Of a stretch of DNA of 64,000 nt, positions 18,138-26,562 are shown piece by piece. The stretch's first letter is position 1. Every line of letters starts with the position of its first letter. Where the stretch lies: assembly GCA_934436435.1 (NCBI GenBank), contig CAKSAN010000004.1, positions 1-64,000 on the forward strand, read 5' to 3'. Origin of the DNA: an uncultured Acetatifactor sp. Its GTDB lineage: Bacteria > Bacillota > Clostridia > Lachnospirales > Lachnospiraceae. The position numbers and the translations under genes were made by a program. The notes under the pieces were generated by a model, which ran no database searches, was not told where the DNA came from, and saw only the letters and a list, made by a program, of their open reading frames with translations.

Positions 18138-18890
18138 ATGAGTAACAGAATTTATATTATAGGAATGGGCCCCGGCAGGGAAGAAATGATGACCGGAGAA
18201 GCCATCGCGGCACTGGAACGTGCGGATGTGATCGTGGGCTATACCGTATATATCGAATTGCTGGGAGAGCGGTTTGCCGGGAAAAAACTGCTGACCACCC
18301 CCATGCGGCAGGAGACGGAACGCTGTGAGATATGCTTCAAAGAGGCGGAAGCAGGGAATCAGGTGGCACTGATCTGCAGCGGTGATGCCGGTATCTACGG
18401 TCTGGCATCCCTGATGTATGAGCTGGGAGCAAAGCATCCGGAGACAGAACTGACCGTGATCCCCGGCATCACGGCGGCCAGCAGCGGTGCGGCAGTATTG
18501 GGAGCACCTTTAAATCATGATTTCTGTGTCATCAGCTTAAGCGATCTGCTGACTTCCTGGGAGAAGATCGAGAAGAGACTGCGGGCGGCGGCAGCGGGAG
18601 ATTTTGCCATGGCGATCTACAATCCCTCCAGTCACAGACGAAAAGACTATCTGCAAAAAGCCTGTGATATTTTACTGGAAACCATAGAAGGGGAGCGCCC
18701 CTGCGGCTATGTGGAAAACATTGGCAGAGAGGGCACCCGCGCGGTGACCTGTACGTTACAGGAACTTAAGAGCAGAGAGGTCAATATGTTCACCACCGTA
18801 TTTATCGGCAATTCGGAGACGGAGATTCTGGGGAATAAGCTGATCACCAGAAGAGGTTATCAGGCGGAAAAGGGAGAGAAAGCAGAGTGA
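18138..18890 (+). CDS. cbiH: Cobalt-precorrin-3 (C17)-methyltransferase
   Basis: 250 residues, class III methyltransferase. CbiH methylates C17 with ring contraction. The N-terminal IYIIGMGPGREEMMTGEA glycine loop, VIVGYTVYIELL, CSGDAGIYGLASLMYE, GITAASSGAAVLGAPLNHDF, and MAIYNPSSHRRKDYL are typical. A gap of 129 bases separates it from cbiG and holds a weak ACACAAC/GTTGTGT inverted repeat. Its TGA overlaps the GTG start of the next gene by four bases. Confidence 0.93.
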   Translation: MSNRIYIIGMGPGREEMMTGEAIAALERADVIVGYTVYIELLGERFAGKKLLTTPMRQETERCEICFKEAEAGNQVALICSGDAGIYGLASLMYELGAKHPETELTVIPGITAASSGAAVLGAPLNHDFCVISLSDLLTSWEKIEKRLRAAAAGDFAMAIYNPSSHRRKDYLQKACDILLETIEGERPCGYVENIGREGTRAVTCTLQELKSREVNMFTTVFIGNSETEILGNKLITRRGYQAEKGEKAE

Positions 18891-21070
18891 AAAGAATCGT
18901 AATATTTGCGGGAACCACAGAAGGACGGCAACTTTCGGAGCTTCTGGCGGATGCCGGGATCGCACATACGGTATGCGTGGCAACGGAATACGGCGAGATC
19001 GTGATGCGGGAGCAGACGGACAGCACGGAAGCGGCGCAGACAGACGGACAGCCACTGGTAAATCTTCATTGTGGCAGAATGGACCGGGAGCAGATGCAGA
19101 AGTTTCTGCATGACGAAGTTTATGAAATCGTAGTGGATGCCACACATCCCTATGCTCAGGTCGTTACGGAGAATATACGGGGAGCCGTTGCGGCAATTCG
19201 ATCTTCGGAAAAAGATGCGCAGTTTCCCATCTACCTTCGTCTGGAACGGGAAATCGACGGGGCTGTAAAAGCAGATGAAAACGTTACAAATATCCAATAT
19301 TTTGATAATAACTCAGACTGTGCGAAAGCGCTGGAAGATACAGAGGGCAATATTCTGTTGACCACGGGAAGCAAGGAATTGGCAGTGTATTGTGCATCCG
19401 GCAGGCTGAATGACCGTTTGTATGTACGGATCCTTCCGGGCAGAGAGAGTCTGGAACTGTGCATGGAGCAGGGAATCAAAGGCCGGCAGATTCTGGCATT
19501 GCAGGGACCTTTTTCCACAGAGATGAACGCGGCCATCTTAAAGCAGTATGACATCCGCCACATGGTCACGAAAAACAGTGGCCGCACCGGAGGTTATCAG
19601 GAGAAGCTGGAGGCAGCGAAAATGCTGGGGATCCCGGTGTATGTGATCGAGCCTGCGCAGGCGACTGCCATGCCCCAAAATGCGGTGGGGACAGACGCTT
19701 ACTCTTTTACGGGGATCTGTGGAAAACTGGAACAACTCTGTGACTGTAAGCTTTCGCAGCAGGGCAGCATGGAGATCTGCCTTGCTGGAATCGGTATGGG
19801 AAGCAGGGAAGGCCTGACGGGAGAAGTGCAGCATGCCATTGAGACGACGGATATCCTGTTAGGGGCGGAGCGCATGATCGAGGGATATTCCGCCAGAATA
19901 GAAAAGCAGCCCTATTATATGACAGCACAGATTCTGCCTTATCTGGAAAAATTACAGGAGAGTGAAGTTCTGGCACAGCGGGAGACACTTCGGGTAACGG
20001 TTTTGTTTTCCGGAGATACCGGGTTCTACAGCGGATGCAGAAAACTGTATGCAGCATTACAGGAAGCAATCACCAGGGGGCAGCTGAAAGGCAGAGTAAA
20101 GATCCTGCCGGGACTTTCTTCGGTGGTCTCTCTGGCAGCCAGAGTGGGAGAAAGCTACGAGGACGCCGTTATTTTAAGTATGCACGGAAAAAAATTGAAC
20201 CGGCTGGCGGCAACCGTGGAAAGTCATGAGAAAGTGTATCTGTTGACCTCGGGGTGTGAGGATATTTGTAAGATTGGGCAGATACTGACAGAAGCGGGAT
20301 TGACAGACTGTGAAGTGATCACCGGATATCAGCTGTCCTATCCGGAGGAAAACATACGGATCCTGACACCGGAGCAGTGCATGGAGGTCACGGAGGAAGG
20401 GCTGTATACCTGCCTGATCCGCAATCCTCATCCACAGCCGGGACGCCTGATCCACGGAAGAACTGATAGCTGCTTCCTGCGGGATACTTCCGGGACGGAG
20501 GGAAAACTTCGCAGAACTCCCATGACCAAGGAAGAGATCCGGGAAGTCAGCATCTGTAAACTGCACCTGACGAAAGACGCTGTGGTCTATGACATTGGCA
20601 GCGGCACCGGATCCGTGGCAGTGGAGATCGCCGGATTATCGGGGCAGTTGCAGGTCTATGCCATTGAGAGAAAACCGGAGGCGGTGGAACTGCTTCGGAA
20701 GAATAGAGCGCATTTTCACATGGACAATATGGAGATCATCGAAGCACCGGCACCGGAAGGACTGGAAGAACTGCCCGTGCCGACCCACGCGTTTATCGGC
20801 GGCAGCGGCGGCAGATTAAGGGATATTTTACAGACCTTATATCGAAAAAATTCCGGCATGCGCATCGTGATCAATGCCATCAGCATGGAGACCATTGCGG
20901 AACTTAAGGAAGTACTGGAAACTTTTCCTGTGGAGGAAGAGGAGATCTTACAGATGCAGGTAAACCGGGTGAAGAAGCTGGGGAGCTATCATTTGCCCCA
21001 GGCGGAGAATCCGGTGTGGATCTGTTCGTTTACGTTTTGTGAGCGTGTGGATGGAGGAGAACGGGTATGA
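18887..21070 (+). CDS. cbiJET: CbiJ-CbiE-CbiT triple fusion
   Basis: 727 residues, GTG start overlapping cbiH. Residues 1 to about 290 are a CbiJ/CobK cobalt-precorrin-6A reductase (IVIFAGTTEGRQLSELL; VDATHPYAQVVTENI; LQGPFSTEMNAAIL; VTKNSGRTGGYQEKL). Residues about 295-505 are CbiE, the C5 methyltransferase (CLAGIGMGSREGLTGEV; LFSGDTGFYSGCRKLY; ILPGLSSVVSLAARVGE). Residues about 540-727 are CbiT, the decarboxylating C15 methyltransferase (TPMTKEEIREVSICKL; YDIGSGTGSVAVE; FIGGSGG). One chain thus performs three consecutive late corrin steps. CbiE-CbiT fusions (CobL type) are common; having CbiJ in front is less so. Each domain looks complete. Confidence 0.93.
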   Translation: MKRIVIFAGTTEGRQLSELLADAGIAHTVCVATEYGEIVMREQTDSTEAAQTDGQPLVNLHCGRMDREQMQKFLHDEVYEIVVDATHPYAQVVTENIRGAVAAIRSSEKDAQFPIYLRLEREIDGAVKADENVTNIQYFDNNSDCAKALEDTEGNILLTTGSKELAVYCASGRLNDRLYVRILPGRESLELCMEQGIKGRQILALQGPFSTEMNAAILKQYDIRHMVTKNSGRTGGYQEKLEAAKMLGIPVYVIEPAQATAMPQNAVGTDAYSFTGICGKLEQLCDCKLSQQGSMEICLAGIGMGSREGLTGEVQHAIETTDILLGAERMIEGYSARIEKQPYYMTAQILPYLEKLQESEVLAQRETLRVTVLFSGDTGFYSGCRKLYAALQEAITRGQLKGRVKILPGLSSVVSLAARVGESYEDAVILSMHGKKLNRLAATVESHEKVYLLTSGCEDICKIGQILTEAGLTDCEVITGYQLSYPEENIRILTPEQCMEVTEEGLYTCLIRNPHPQPGRLIHGRTDSCFLRDTSGTEGKLRRTPMTKEEIREVSICKLHLTKDAVVYDIGSGTGSVAVEIAGLSGQLQVYAIERKPEAVELLRKNRAHFHMDNMEIIEAPAPEGLEELPVPTHAFIGGSGGRLRDILQTLYRKNSGMRIVINAISMETIAELKEVLETFPVEEEEILQMQVNRVKKLGSYHLPQAENPVWICSFTFCERVDGGERV

Positions 21071-22500
21071 CCCAAAAAATACGACGCATTATGATCGCCG
21101 CCCCGAAGAGCGGAAGCGGCAAGACTACCATCACTTGTGGATTATTGCAGATTTTTAAGGAAAACGGAGAGGATATCTCTTCCTGTAAATGCGGCCCGGA
21201 TTATATCGATCCCATGTTCCACAGACAGGTGCTGGGAATCCCCGCCAGAAATCTGGACACTTTTTTCACCGGAGAGGACGGAACAAAGAGGCTGTTTTTG
21301 AAGGATCGCAGGGAAGACGAACTTGTGGTCATGGAAGGTGTCATGGGACTGTATGACGGGCTGGGTGGTATCAGAGAGGAAGGCTCCTCCTATCATCTGG
21401 CAAAGGTAACGCAGACCCCCATTATACTGGTGGTGGATGCGAAAGGCATGGGAAGATCGGTGATCCCCCTGATCGCCGGATTTCTGGCTTACGATAAGGC
21501 ACACCTGATCCGGGGCGTGATCTTCAACCGGATGTCCGCAGCTTACTATGAGATCCTGAGGTCTCTGGCGGAAGAGGAACTTGGCATCGTGGTACTTGGG
21601 TATTTTCCGGAAAATAAGCACTTGCAGATCGCCAGCAGACATCTGGGCCTGTGCATGCCCGGAGAGCTGGAAGATTTGCAGGGACAGATCCGGATGACGG
21701 CGGAAAAACTAAGGGAGACCGTAGATATTTCGAAGCTGTTGCAGATCGCAGAAGAGGCGGAAAACTTAGAGGATGAGACAACAGTGAAGGTTTCTCATCC
21801 GAAAAGGGAATGCGGTGAAGCAGCAGAGAAATCCGGGTTCACGGAAGATGGCGAAACAATGCGCCCGCGGATCGCCGTGGCCCGGGATGAAGCCTTTTGC
21901 TTTTACTATGAGGAGAACCTGCCCCTACTGGAACAGAACGGAGCGGAACTGGTATTTTTTTCTCCGCTGCATGACCGTGCATTGCCGGAAAACATCCACG
22001 GAATGCTACTGGGCGGCGGCTACCCGGAACTGTATGCCGAACAGCTGAGTGAGAATGACGCCATGCGCACGGCGATCCGGGAGGCAGTCACCAGGGGGCT
22101 CCCCACCGTAGCAGAGTGCGGAGGTTTTCTATATCTGCATACGACCCTGACGGACAGAGAAGGGCATTCCTATCCCATGGCGGGAGTTCTGCCCGGAAAA
22201 TGCTTCGATGCCGGGAAACTGGTGCGTTTCGGATACATCGAACTGGAAGAGTCTGCCGGACATTTCCTGCCCCATGGCAGCCGCATCCGTGCCCACGAAT
22301 TCCACTACTATGACAGCGAAGACAACGGCGCAGACTGCACCGCCACCAAGCCCACCACCGGACGAAACTACCCCTGCATCCACGTAGGAGAGAACCACTG
22401 GTACGGTTTCCCCCACCTCTATTATCCCTCCTGCCCGGAGTTCGCTGAGCGGTTTGTGGAGAAGGCTGCGGAATACAAACAGCATAGAAAAGAAAAATGA
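21067..22500 (+). CDS. cbiA: Cobyrinic acid a,c-diamide synthase
   Basis: 477 residues, ATG overlapping the previous stop. CbiA amidates the a and c carboxylates of cobyrinate with glutamine and ATP. The N-terminal P-loop domain shows IAAPKSGSGKTTITCGL, CGPDYIDPMFH, VVMEGVMGLYDG and GVIFNRMSAAYYEIL. After a linker near residue 250 the amidotransferase domain has the nucleophile in AECGGFLYLHTTL, preceded by LLGGGYPELYAEQL. It ends the recognisable B12 genes; a Fic gene follows after 76 bases. Confidence 0.95.
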   Translation: MTQKIRRIMIAAPKSGSGKTTITCGLLQIFKENGEDISSCKCGPDYIDPMFHRQVLGIPARNLDTFFTGEDGTKRLFLKDRREDELVVMEGVMGLYDGLGGIREEGSSYHLAKVTQTPIILVVDAKGMGRSVIPLIAGFLAYDKAHLIRGVIFNRMSAAYYEILRSLAEEELGIVVLGYFPENKHLQIASRHLGLCMPGELEDLQGQIRMTAEKLRETVDISKLLQIAEEAENLEDETTVKVSHPKRECGEAAEKSGFTEDGETMRPRIAVARDEAFCFYYEENLPLLEQNGAELVFFSPLHDRALPENIHGMLLGGGYPELYAEQLSENDAMRTAIREAVTRGLPTVAECGGFLYLHTTLTDREGHSYPMAGVLPGKCFDAGKLVRFGYIELEESAGHFLPHGSRIRAHEFHYYDSEDNGADCTATKPTTGRNYPCIHVGENHWYGFPHLYYPSCPEFAERFVEKAAEYKQHRKEK

Positions 22501-22576
22501 ACGTAGGCAAAAAACGAGCTCTATGCTATACTGCAAGGTATCAGAGATTGGTTTGGCAGAGTAGGAGGACGGGCTG

Positions 22577-23710
22577 GTGGAAAAGGATCCATTTAAAGAA
22601 TATATAAAAGAAGCCGAGCTGGGTAAGAGAGAGAAAGGCTATGCCTGGCATACGGCAATAGGTCTTCAGGCAGTAGATGGATTAAAACCGTCAAAATATT
22701 TAGTGGATACAGCAATCAGGAACATTGAGGGAGATATTTCCATTGATGAGGCAGGAGAGCTGTTAAACAGTTATTACAAAGAAAATCCTTCCTTGAGTGG
22801 CGAGGACCGGACGGAGGAGGCGGATAAGGTAGCTGTCAGAATTGCCAAGGTTCTGTCGGAAAAGGCTTTCAGCTTTACTCCGAATGAATATATCTCCATT
22901 CACAGAAAACTGTTCACGGGAATTTACAGTCATGCCGGGAAAATAAGAGATTACAATATTACCAAGAAAGAATGGGTATTGAATGGTGCAACAGTGTTGT
23001 ACGGTAGTGCCTCAGAATTACAGGCAACACTGGAATATGATTTCGCGGAAGAAAAAAAGTTCAGTTACAGGAACCTCACGATGGATGAGATCATACATCA
23101 TTTGGCGGTATTTGTGTCCGGACTCTGGCAGATTCATATATTTTCGGAAGGGAATACAAGAACCACCGCAGTGTTCTTTATTAAATATCTAAGAACTTTG
23201 GGATTTGAAACTACAAATGATATTTTTGCAGAGAATGCATGGTATTTTCGGAATGCTCTTGTGAGAGCAAACTATAATGACCTGAAAAGCGGAGTACATG
23301 AAACAACAGAATACTTGGAACTTTTTCTTAGAAATCTGCTTTTGGATGAAAAAAGCGAGCTACACAATAGAACAATGCATATAAGCGGACTTTTGAAGGG
23401 GGATTCAAAAGTAGACATTGAACAGCAGAAAGTAGACATTGGGCAAACAAAAGTAGACATTAAACAGTCTTCAATAGACATAAAAGAAAAATTAGCACAA
23501 TGTAATAATAAGTTAAAAAGAAAAACTGTGGACCATATAGTGACGATATATGATTCCTATGGAGAGAACAGGATATTTGGGCGCATGCAGGTAGAGAAAG
23601 TGACGGGATTAAAACCGGCAAGGGCTTCTCAACTGCTTAAATTTTTGGCGGACAATAATATTATAGAATCTGTTCAGGGACATGGAAAGGGGAAATATCG
23701 TTTTAAATAG
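22577..23710 (+). CDS. Fic-domain protein with heptad repeats and winged helix
   Basis: 377 residues, GTG start after TAGGAGG. The Fic core has the motif HIFSEGNTRT (catalytic His187; family HxFxxGNGR), so AMP or other nucleotidyl transfer to a protein hydroxyl is likely; Thr replaces the second Gly. The LYGSASELQATLEY flap and an N-terminal all-helical part precede it. Near residues 275-305 four seven-residue repeats of the type KVDIxQx occur, encoded by near-identical 21-base units, and the C-terminus looks like a winged helix (TGLKPARASQLLKFLADNNIIESV). The gene is clearly richer in A+T than the B12 genes, suggesting separate origin. No partner antitoxin gene is seen beside it. Confidence 0.85.
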   Translation: MEKDPFKEYIKEAELGKREKGYAWHTAIGLQAVDGLKPSKYLVDTAIRNIEGDISIDEAGELLNSYYKENPSLSGEDRTEEADKVAVRIAKVLSEKAFSFTPNEYISIHRKLFTGIYSHAGKIRDYNITKKEWVLNGATVLYGSASELQATLEYDFAEEKKFSYRNLTMDEIIHHLAVFVSGLWQIHIFSEGNTRTTAVFFIKYLRTLGFETTNDIFAENAWYFRNALVRANYNDLKSGVHETTEYLELFLRNLLLDEKSELHNRTMHISGLLKGDSKVDIEQQKVDIGQTKVDIKQSSIDIKEKLAQCNNKLKRKTVDHIVTIYDSYGENRIFGRMQVEKVTGLKPARASQLLKFLADNNIIESVQGHGKGKYRFK

Positions 23711-23802
23711 CAGGAGATTTGATAGTATTTGCAAAAAATTCTCAATTAATAAAAAGATGTGTTATAATCGTAATATCTTTTTATGGTACGGAGGATAAAT
23801 CG

Positions 23803-24933
23803 ATGGAAAAATCAAAGGTATATTTTACAGATTTCAGGACCCGTCTGGGAGAAGGACTTCCCAGTAAGTTAAAGCGTCTGATGAAGGCGGCGGGGATTCA
23901 GGATATGGATATGGATCACAAGTTTGTTGCCATCAAGATGCACTTCGGTGAGCTGGGCAATCTGGGATTCTTGCGTCCCAATTATGCGAAAGCGGTAGCA
24001 GATGTGGTGAAGGAGCTGGGCGGTGTGCCCTTCCTGACCGACTGTAACACCTTGTATCCCGGCAGCCGTAAGAATGCCATCGAGCATATGTACTGTGCCT
24101 GGGAGAATGGTTTCACGCCCCTGACGGTGGGCTGTCCTGTGATCATCGGCGACGGTCTGAAAGGAACGGATGACATCGAGGTGCCGGTAGAGGGCGGTGA
24201 ATATGTGAAAAACGCCAAGATCGGCCGTGCCATCATGGATGCAGATGTATTTATTTCCCTGAATCATTTCAAGGGACATGAGACGGCGGGCTTCGGCGGC
24301 GCTATTAAAAATATCGGCATGGGCTGCGGTTCCAGAGCCGGCAAGATGGAACAGCATGCCAACGGCCAGCCGGAGATCGACGAGAATCTGTGCCGTGGCT
24401 GCAAACGCTGCATGAGAGAGTGCGCCAATAACGGTCTGGCATACGACGAGACCACACACAAGATGCACATTGATAAAACGAAATGTCTGGGCTGCGGACG
24501 CTGTATCGGTGCCTGCAACTTTGATGCGATCCACAGTGGTTACGATGCGGCAACAAAGGATTTCAACTGCCGTATGGCAGAGTATGCGAAGGCTGTTGTG
24601 GACGGCAGACCGAATTTCCATATCTCTCTGGTGGTGGATGTGTCTCCGAACTGTGACTGCCACAGCGAGAACGATGTGCCCATTCTGCCTAACATTGGTA
24701 TGTTTGCCTCCTTCGATCCGCTGGCACTGGATCAGGCCTGTGTGGATGCCTGCCTGAAGCAGACACCGCTGCCGAACACCCAGCTGACGGATGCCATGGC
24801 GGAAGCAGGCTTCTGTGACCACCATGATCATTTTGAAAATACCACTCCCAATGCGGAGTACAAGACCTGTCTGGAGCATGCGGAGAAGATCGGCATCGGC
24901 AGCAGGGAGTATGAACTTATTGTTATGAAATAA
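23803..24933 (+). CDS. DUF362 protein with two [4Fe-4S] motifs
   Basis: 376 residues from ATG 23803, which follows CGGAGGATAAATCG; the frame is open upstream but without a better start. The N-terminal part matches DUF362 (KMHFGELGNLGFLRPNYAKAV; FLTDCNTLYPGSRKNAIEH; FISLNHFKGHETAGFGGAIKNIGMG). Two ferredoxin-type clusters follow, CRGCKRCMRECAN and CLGCGRCIGACNF, and the DUF362 part resumes after them. Such proteins are presumed electron carriers or redox enzymes; the reaction is unknown. A TATAAT lies at 23763-23768. Confidence 0.9.
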   Translation: MEKSKVYFTDFRTRLGEGLPSKLKRLMKAAGIQDMDMDHKFVAIKMHFGELGNLGFLRPNYAKAVADVVKELGGVPFLTDCNTLYPGSRKNAIEHMYCAWENGFTPLTVGCPVIIGDGLKGTDDIEVPVEGGEYVKNAKIGRAIMDADVFISLNHFKGHETAGFGGAIKNIGMGCGSRAGKMEQHANGQPEIDENLCRGCKRCMRECANNGLAYDETTHKMHIDKTKCLGCGRCIGACNFDAIHSGYDAATKDFNCRMAEYAKAVVDGRPNFHISLVVDVSPNCDCHSENDVPILPNIGMFASFDPLALDQACVDACLKQTPLPNTQLTDAMAEAGFCDHHDHFENTTPNAEYKTCLEHAEKIGIGSREYELIVMK

Positions 24934-24996
24934 TAATTCGAGAGCTTGAAAAGCGAAGTAATCGTTTATGAAGTAATTTTCGGAAAGGATGAATTT

Positions 24997-26388
24997 ATGC
25001 GTCCCATGGTAAGCATCATTGTTCCGGTATACAATGCGGAGCAATACTTACGACGCTGTGTCGACAGCATTTTGAATCAGGAATATACGGACTTTGAGCT
25101 GTTTCTGGTAAACGACGGCAGTACGGACTCTTCCGGTGACATCTGTGAGGAATACGGTGACAGAGATCCCAGAGTCATCGTGATCCAGAAGGAAAATACC
25201 GGAGTCTCCGACAGCAGAAATCAGGCACTGGACCGTGCCCGGGGAAAATATCTGCAATTCCTGGACAGCGACGACTGGATCACACCGGATGCCACCAGAC
25301 TGTTTGTGCGTGCCGCGGAAGAGTACGGCTGTGATATGGTTATTTCGGATTTTTACCGCGTAGTGGGAGAGCGTCTGTCCCCCAAAGGAGACATCGAGGA
25401 AGAGGGGGTGCTTACCAGAGAAGAATTTGCGGCACATATGATGGAGAATCCGGCAGATTTTTACTATGGTGTGGTGTGGAACAAGCTGTACCGCAGAGAT
25501 CTGGTGGAGGAACATCATCTTCGCATGGATACGAATATCAACTGGTGTGAGGATTTTATGTTTAATCTGGAATATATCCGTTATGCCAAAGTATTCTATG
25601 CCCTGCGTGCCCCCATCTATTATTATGTGAAACGGAAAGGCTCCCTTGCCAGTCAGGGAATCAGTATCTCCAAGACTGTGAAGATGAAGCTGAATGTCTT
25701 CGAGTATTACAATAACTTCTACAAACATGTGCTGGAAGAAGAGGACTACGAGAAGAATCGTTTGCAGGTATACCGTTTCTTTATTGATGCAGCGGGAGAC
25801 GGAAACGTGCCACCCTCCATCATGCCGGGCTCCAAGAAGCTGGGAGACGAGAGAGTCTTTGTCAACACGGAGATCCTACAGGCTGAGGGGCCGGCGGGAG
25901 ATGCCTACCGCAAGCGGAAGCTCCTGGAACATTATCTGGAACCGGTGGCATTAAAAGGAGATTTGAAGGTGTCGGACGTGCGCCTGCTTCTGTGTCTGTG
26001 CGAGAAGCATGAGTGGGAAAGCAGACGGGAACTGGCGGATTTCGCCGGAATCTCCCGGACGAATCTGACCAGCGGCTTGCAGCGCCTGAACATGAGAGGA
26101 TTTCTGAAGATAGAAGAGGTGAAGGAACCCAGACCTTCCAGGAAGAGTAAGACAGCCGGAGAGGTTCAGATAAGGGCTGCGGAAATGCCGGAGACGAAAC
26201 GTAAAGACCGTAAGACCAGAGTCACTGTGACCATTCTTCCGGCGGCGGATGCCATCATGAGGGAACTGGCGCTGGCCCAGCGGGACTATGACGAGGCGAC
26301 ATTTGCGGGATTTACCGAGGAAGAGTTGACCCGGTATGCGGATCTGTCGGAGAAAATAAAAGAAAATACAAAGCGGATTCTGGGATAA
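24997..26388 (+). CDS. GT2 glycosyltransferase fused to a MarR-like winged helix
   Basis: 463 residues from ATG 24997 (GGAAAGGA upstream). Residues 1 to about 220 are a GT-A family 2 glycosyltransferase: VSIIVPVYNAEQYLRRCVDSIL, FLVNDGSTDSSGD, and metal-binding QFLDSDDW. From about residue 322 the chain changes to a MarR-type DNA-binding domain: DLKVSDVRLLLCLCEKHEW, helix-turn-helix RRELADFAGISRTNLTSGLQRL, the wing with a basic PRPSRKSK stretch, TRVTVTILPAADAIMREL, and the typical closing ATFAGFTEEELTRYADLSEK. Both parts look intact in one frame. A soluble glycosyltransferase that also binds DNA or dimerises through this module is unusual. Acceptor and sugar are unknown. Confidence 0.85.
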   Translation: MRPMVSIIVPVYNAEQYLRRCVDSILNQEYTDFELFLVNDGSTDSSGDICEEYGDRDPRVIVIQKENTGVSDSRNQALDRARGKYLQFLDSDDWITPDATRLFVRAAEEYGCDMVISDFYRVVGERLSPKGDIEEEGVLTREEFAAHMMENPADFYYGVVWNKLYRRDLVEEHHLRMDTNINWCEDFMFNLEYIRYAKVFYALRAPIYYYVKRKGSLASQGISISKTVKMKLNVFEYYNNFYKHVLEEEDYEKNRLQVYRFFIDAAGDGNVPPSIMPGSKKLGDERVFVNTEILQAEGPAGDAYRKRKLLEHYLEPVALKGDLKVSDVRLLLCLCEKHEWESRRELADFAGISRTNLTSGLQRLNMRGFLKIEEVKEPRPSRKSKTAGEVQIRAAEMPETKRKDRKTRVTVTILPAADAIMRELALAQRDYDEATFAGFTEEELTRYADLSEKIKENTKRILG

Positions 26389-26477
26389 TATTCCGAGTCC
26401 TATAAGTATCACTCAATATTTTTACGAATGCAGGCATTCGACGTATATTGGGTGATATTTACATGGCTCGGAATATT
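26387..26477. repeat. 91-bp nested inverted repeat
   Basis: AATATTCCGAG (26387-26397) is exactly inverted as CTCGGAATATT (26467-26477). Inside, TATCACTCAATAT (26407-26419) matches ATATTGGGTGATA (26445-26457) with one mismatch, and GAATGC/GCATTC forms the tip. The left end overlaps the stop codon of the glycosyltransferase gene. It may be a terminator or stability hairpin, or a tiny inverted-repeat mobile element; no flanking target duplication was recognised. Confidence 0.7.
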
Positions 26478-26491
26478 TTATACTTTGTTAA

Positions 26492-26521
26492 TTGACATCG
26501 CACCTTTCAAAAAGTTATGAT
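26492..26521 (+). promoter_or_regulatory. Sigma-A promoter of citrate synthase
   Basis: TTGACA (26492-26497) and TATGAT (26516-26521), 18-base spacer, about 40 bases upstream of the citrate synthase start codon. Confidence 0.65.
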
Positions 26522-26562
26522 AAATAAGTATATAAAAATGTGAGGGAAAGGAAGGTATTTGG

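Noticed and set aside
23869..25044. 391-codon minus-strand frame under the DUF362 gene
   Set aside because: The + strand has DUF362 and ferredoxin motifs; the antisense product has none.
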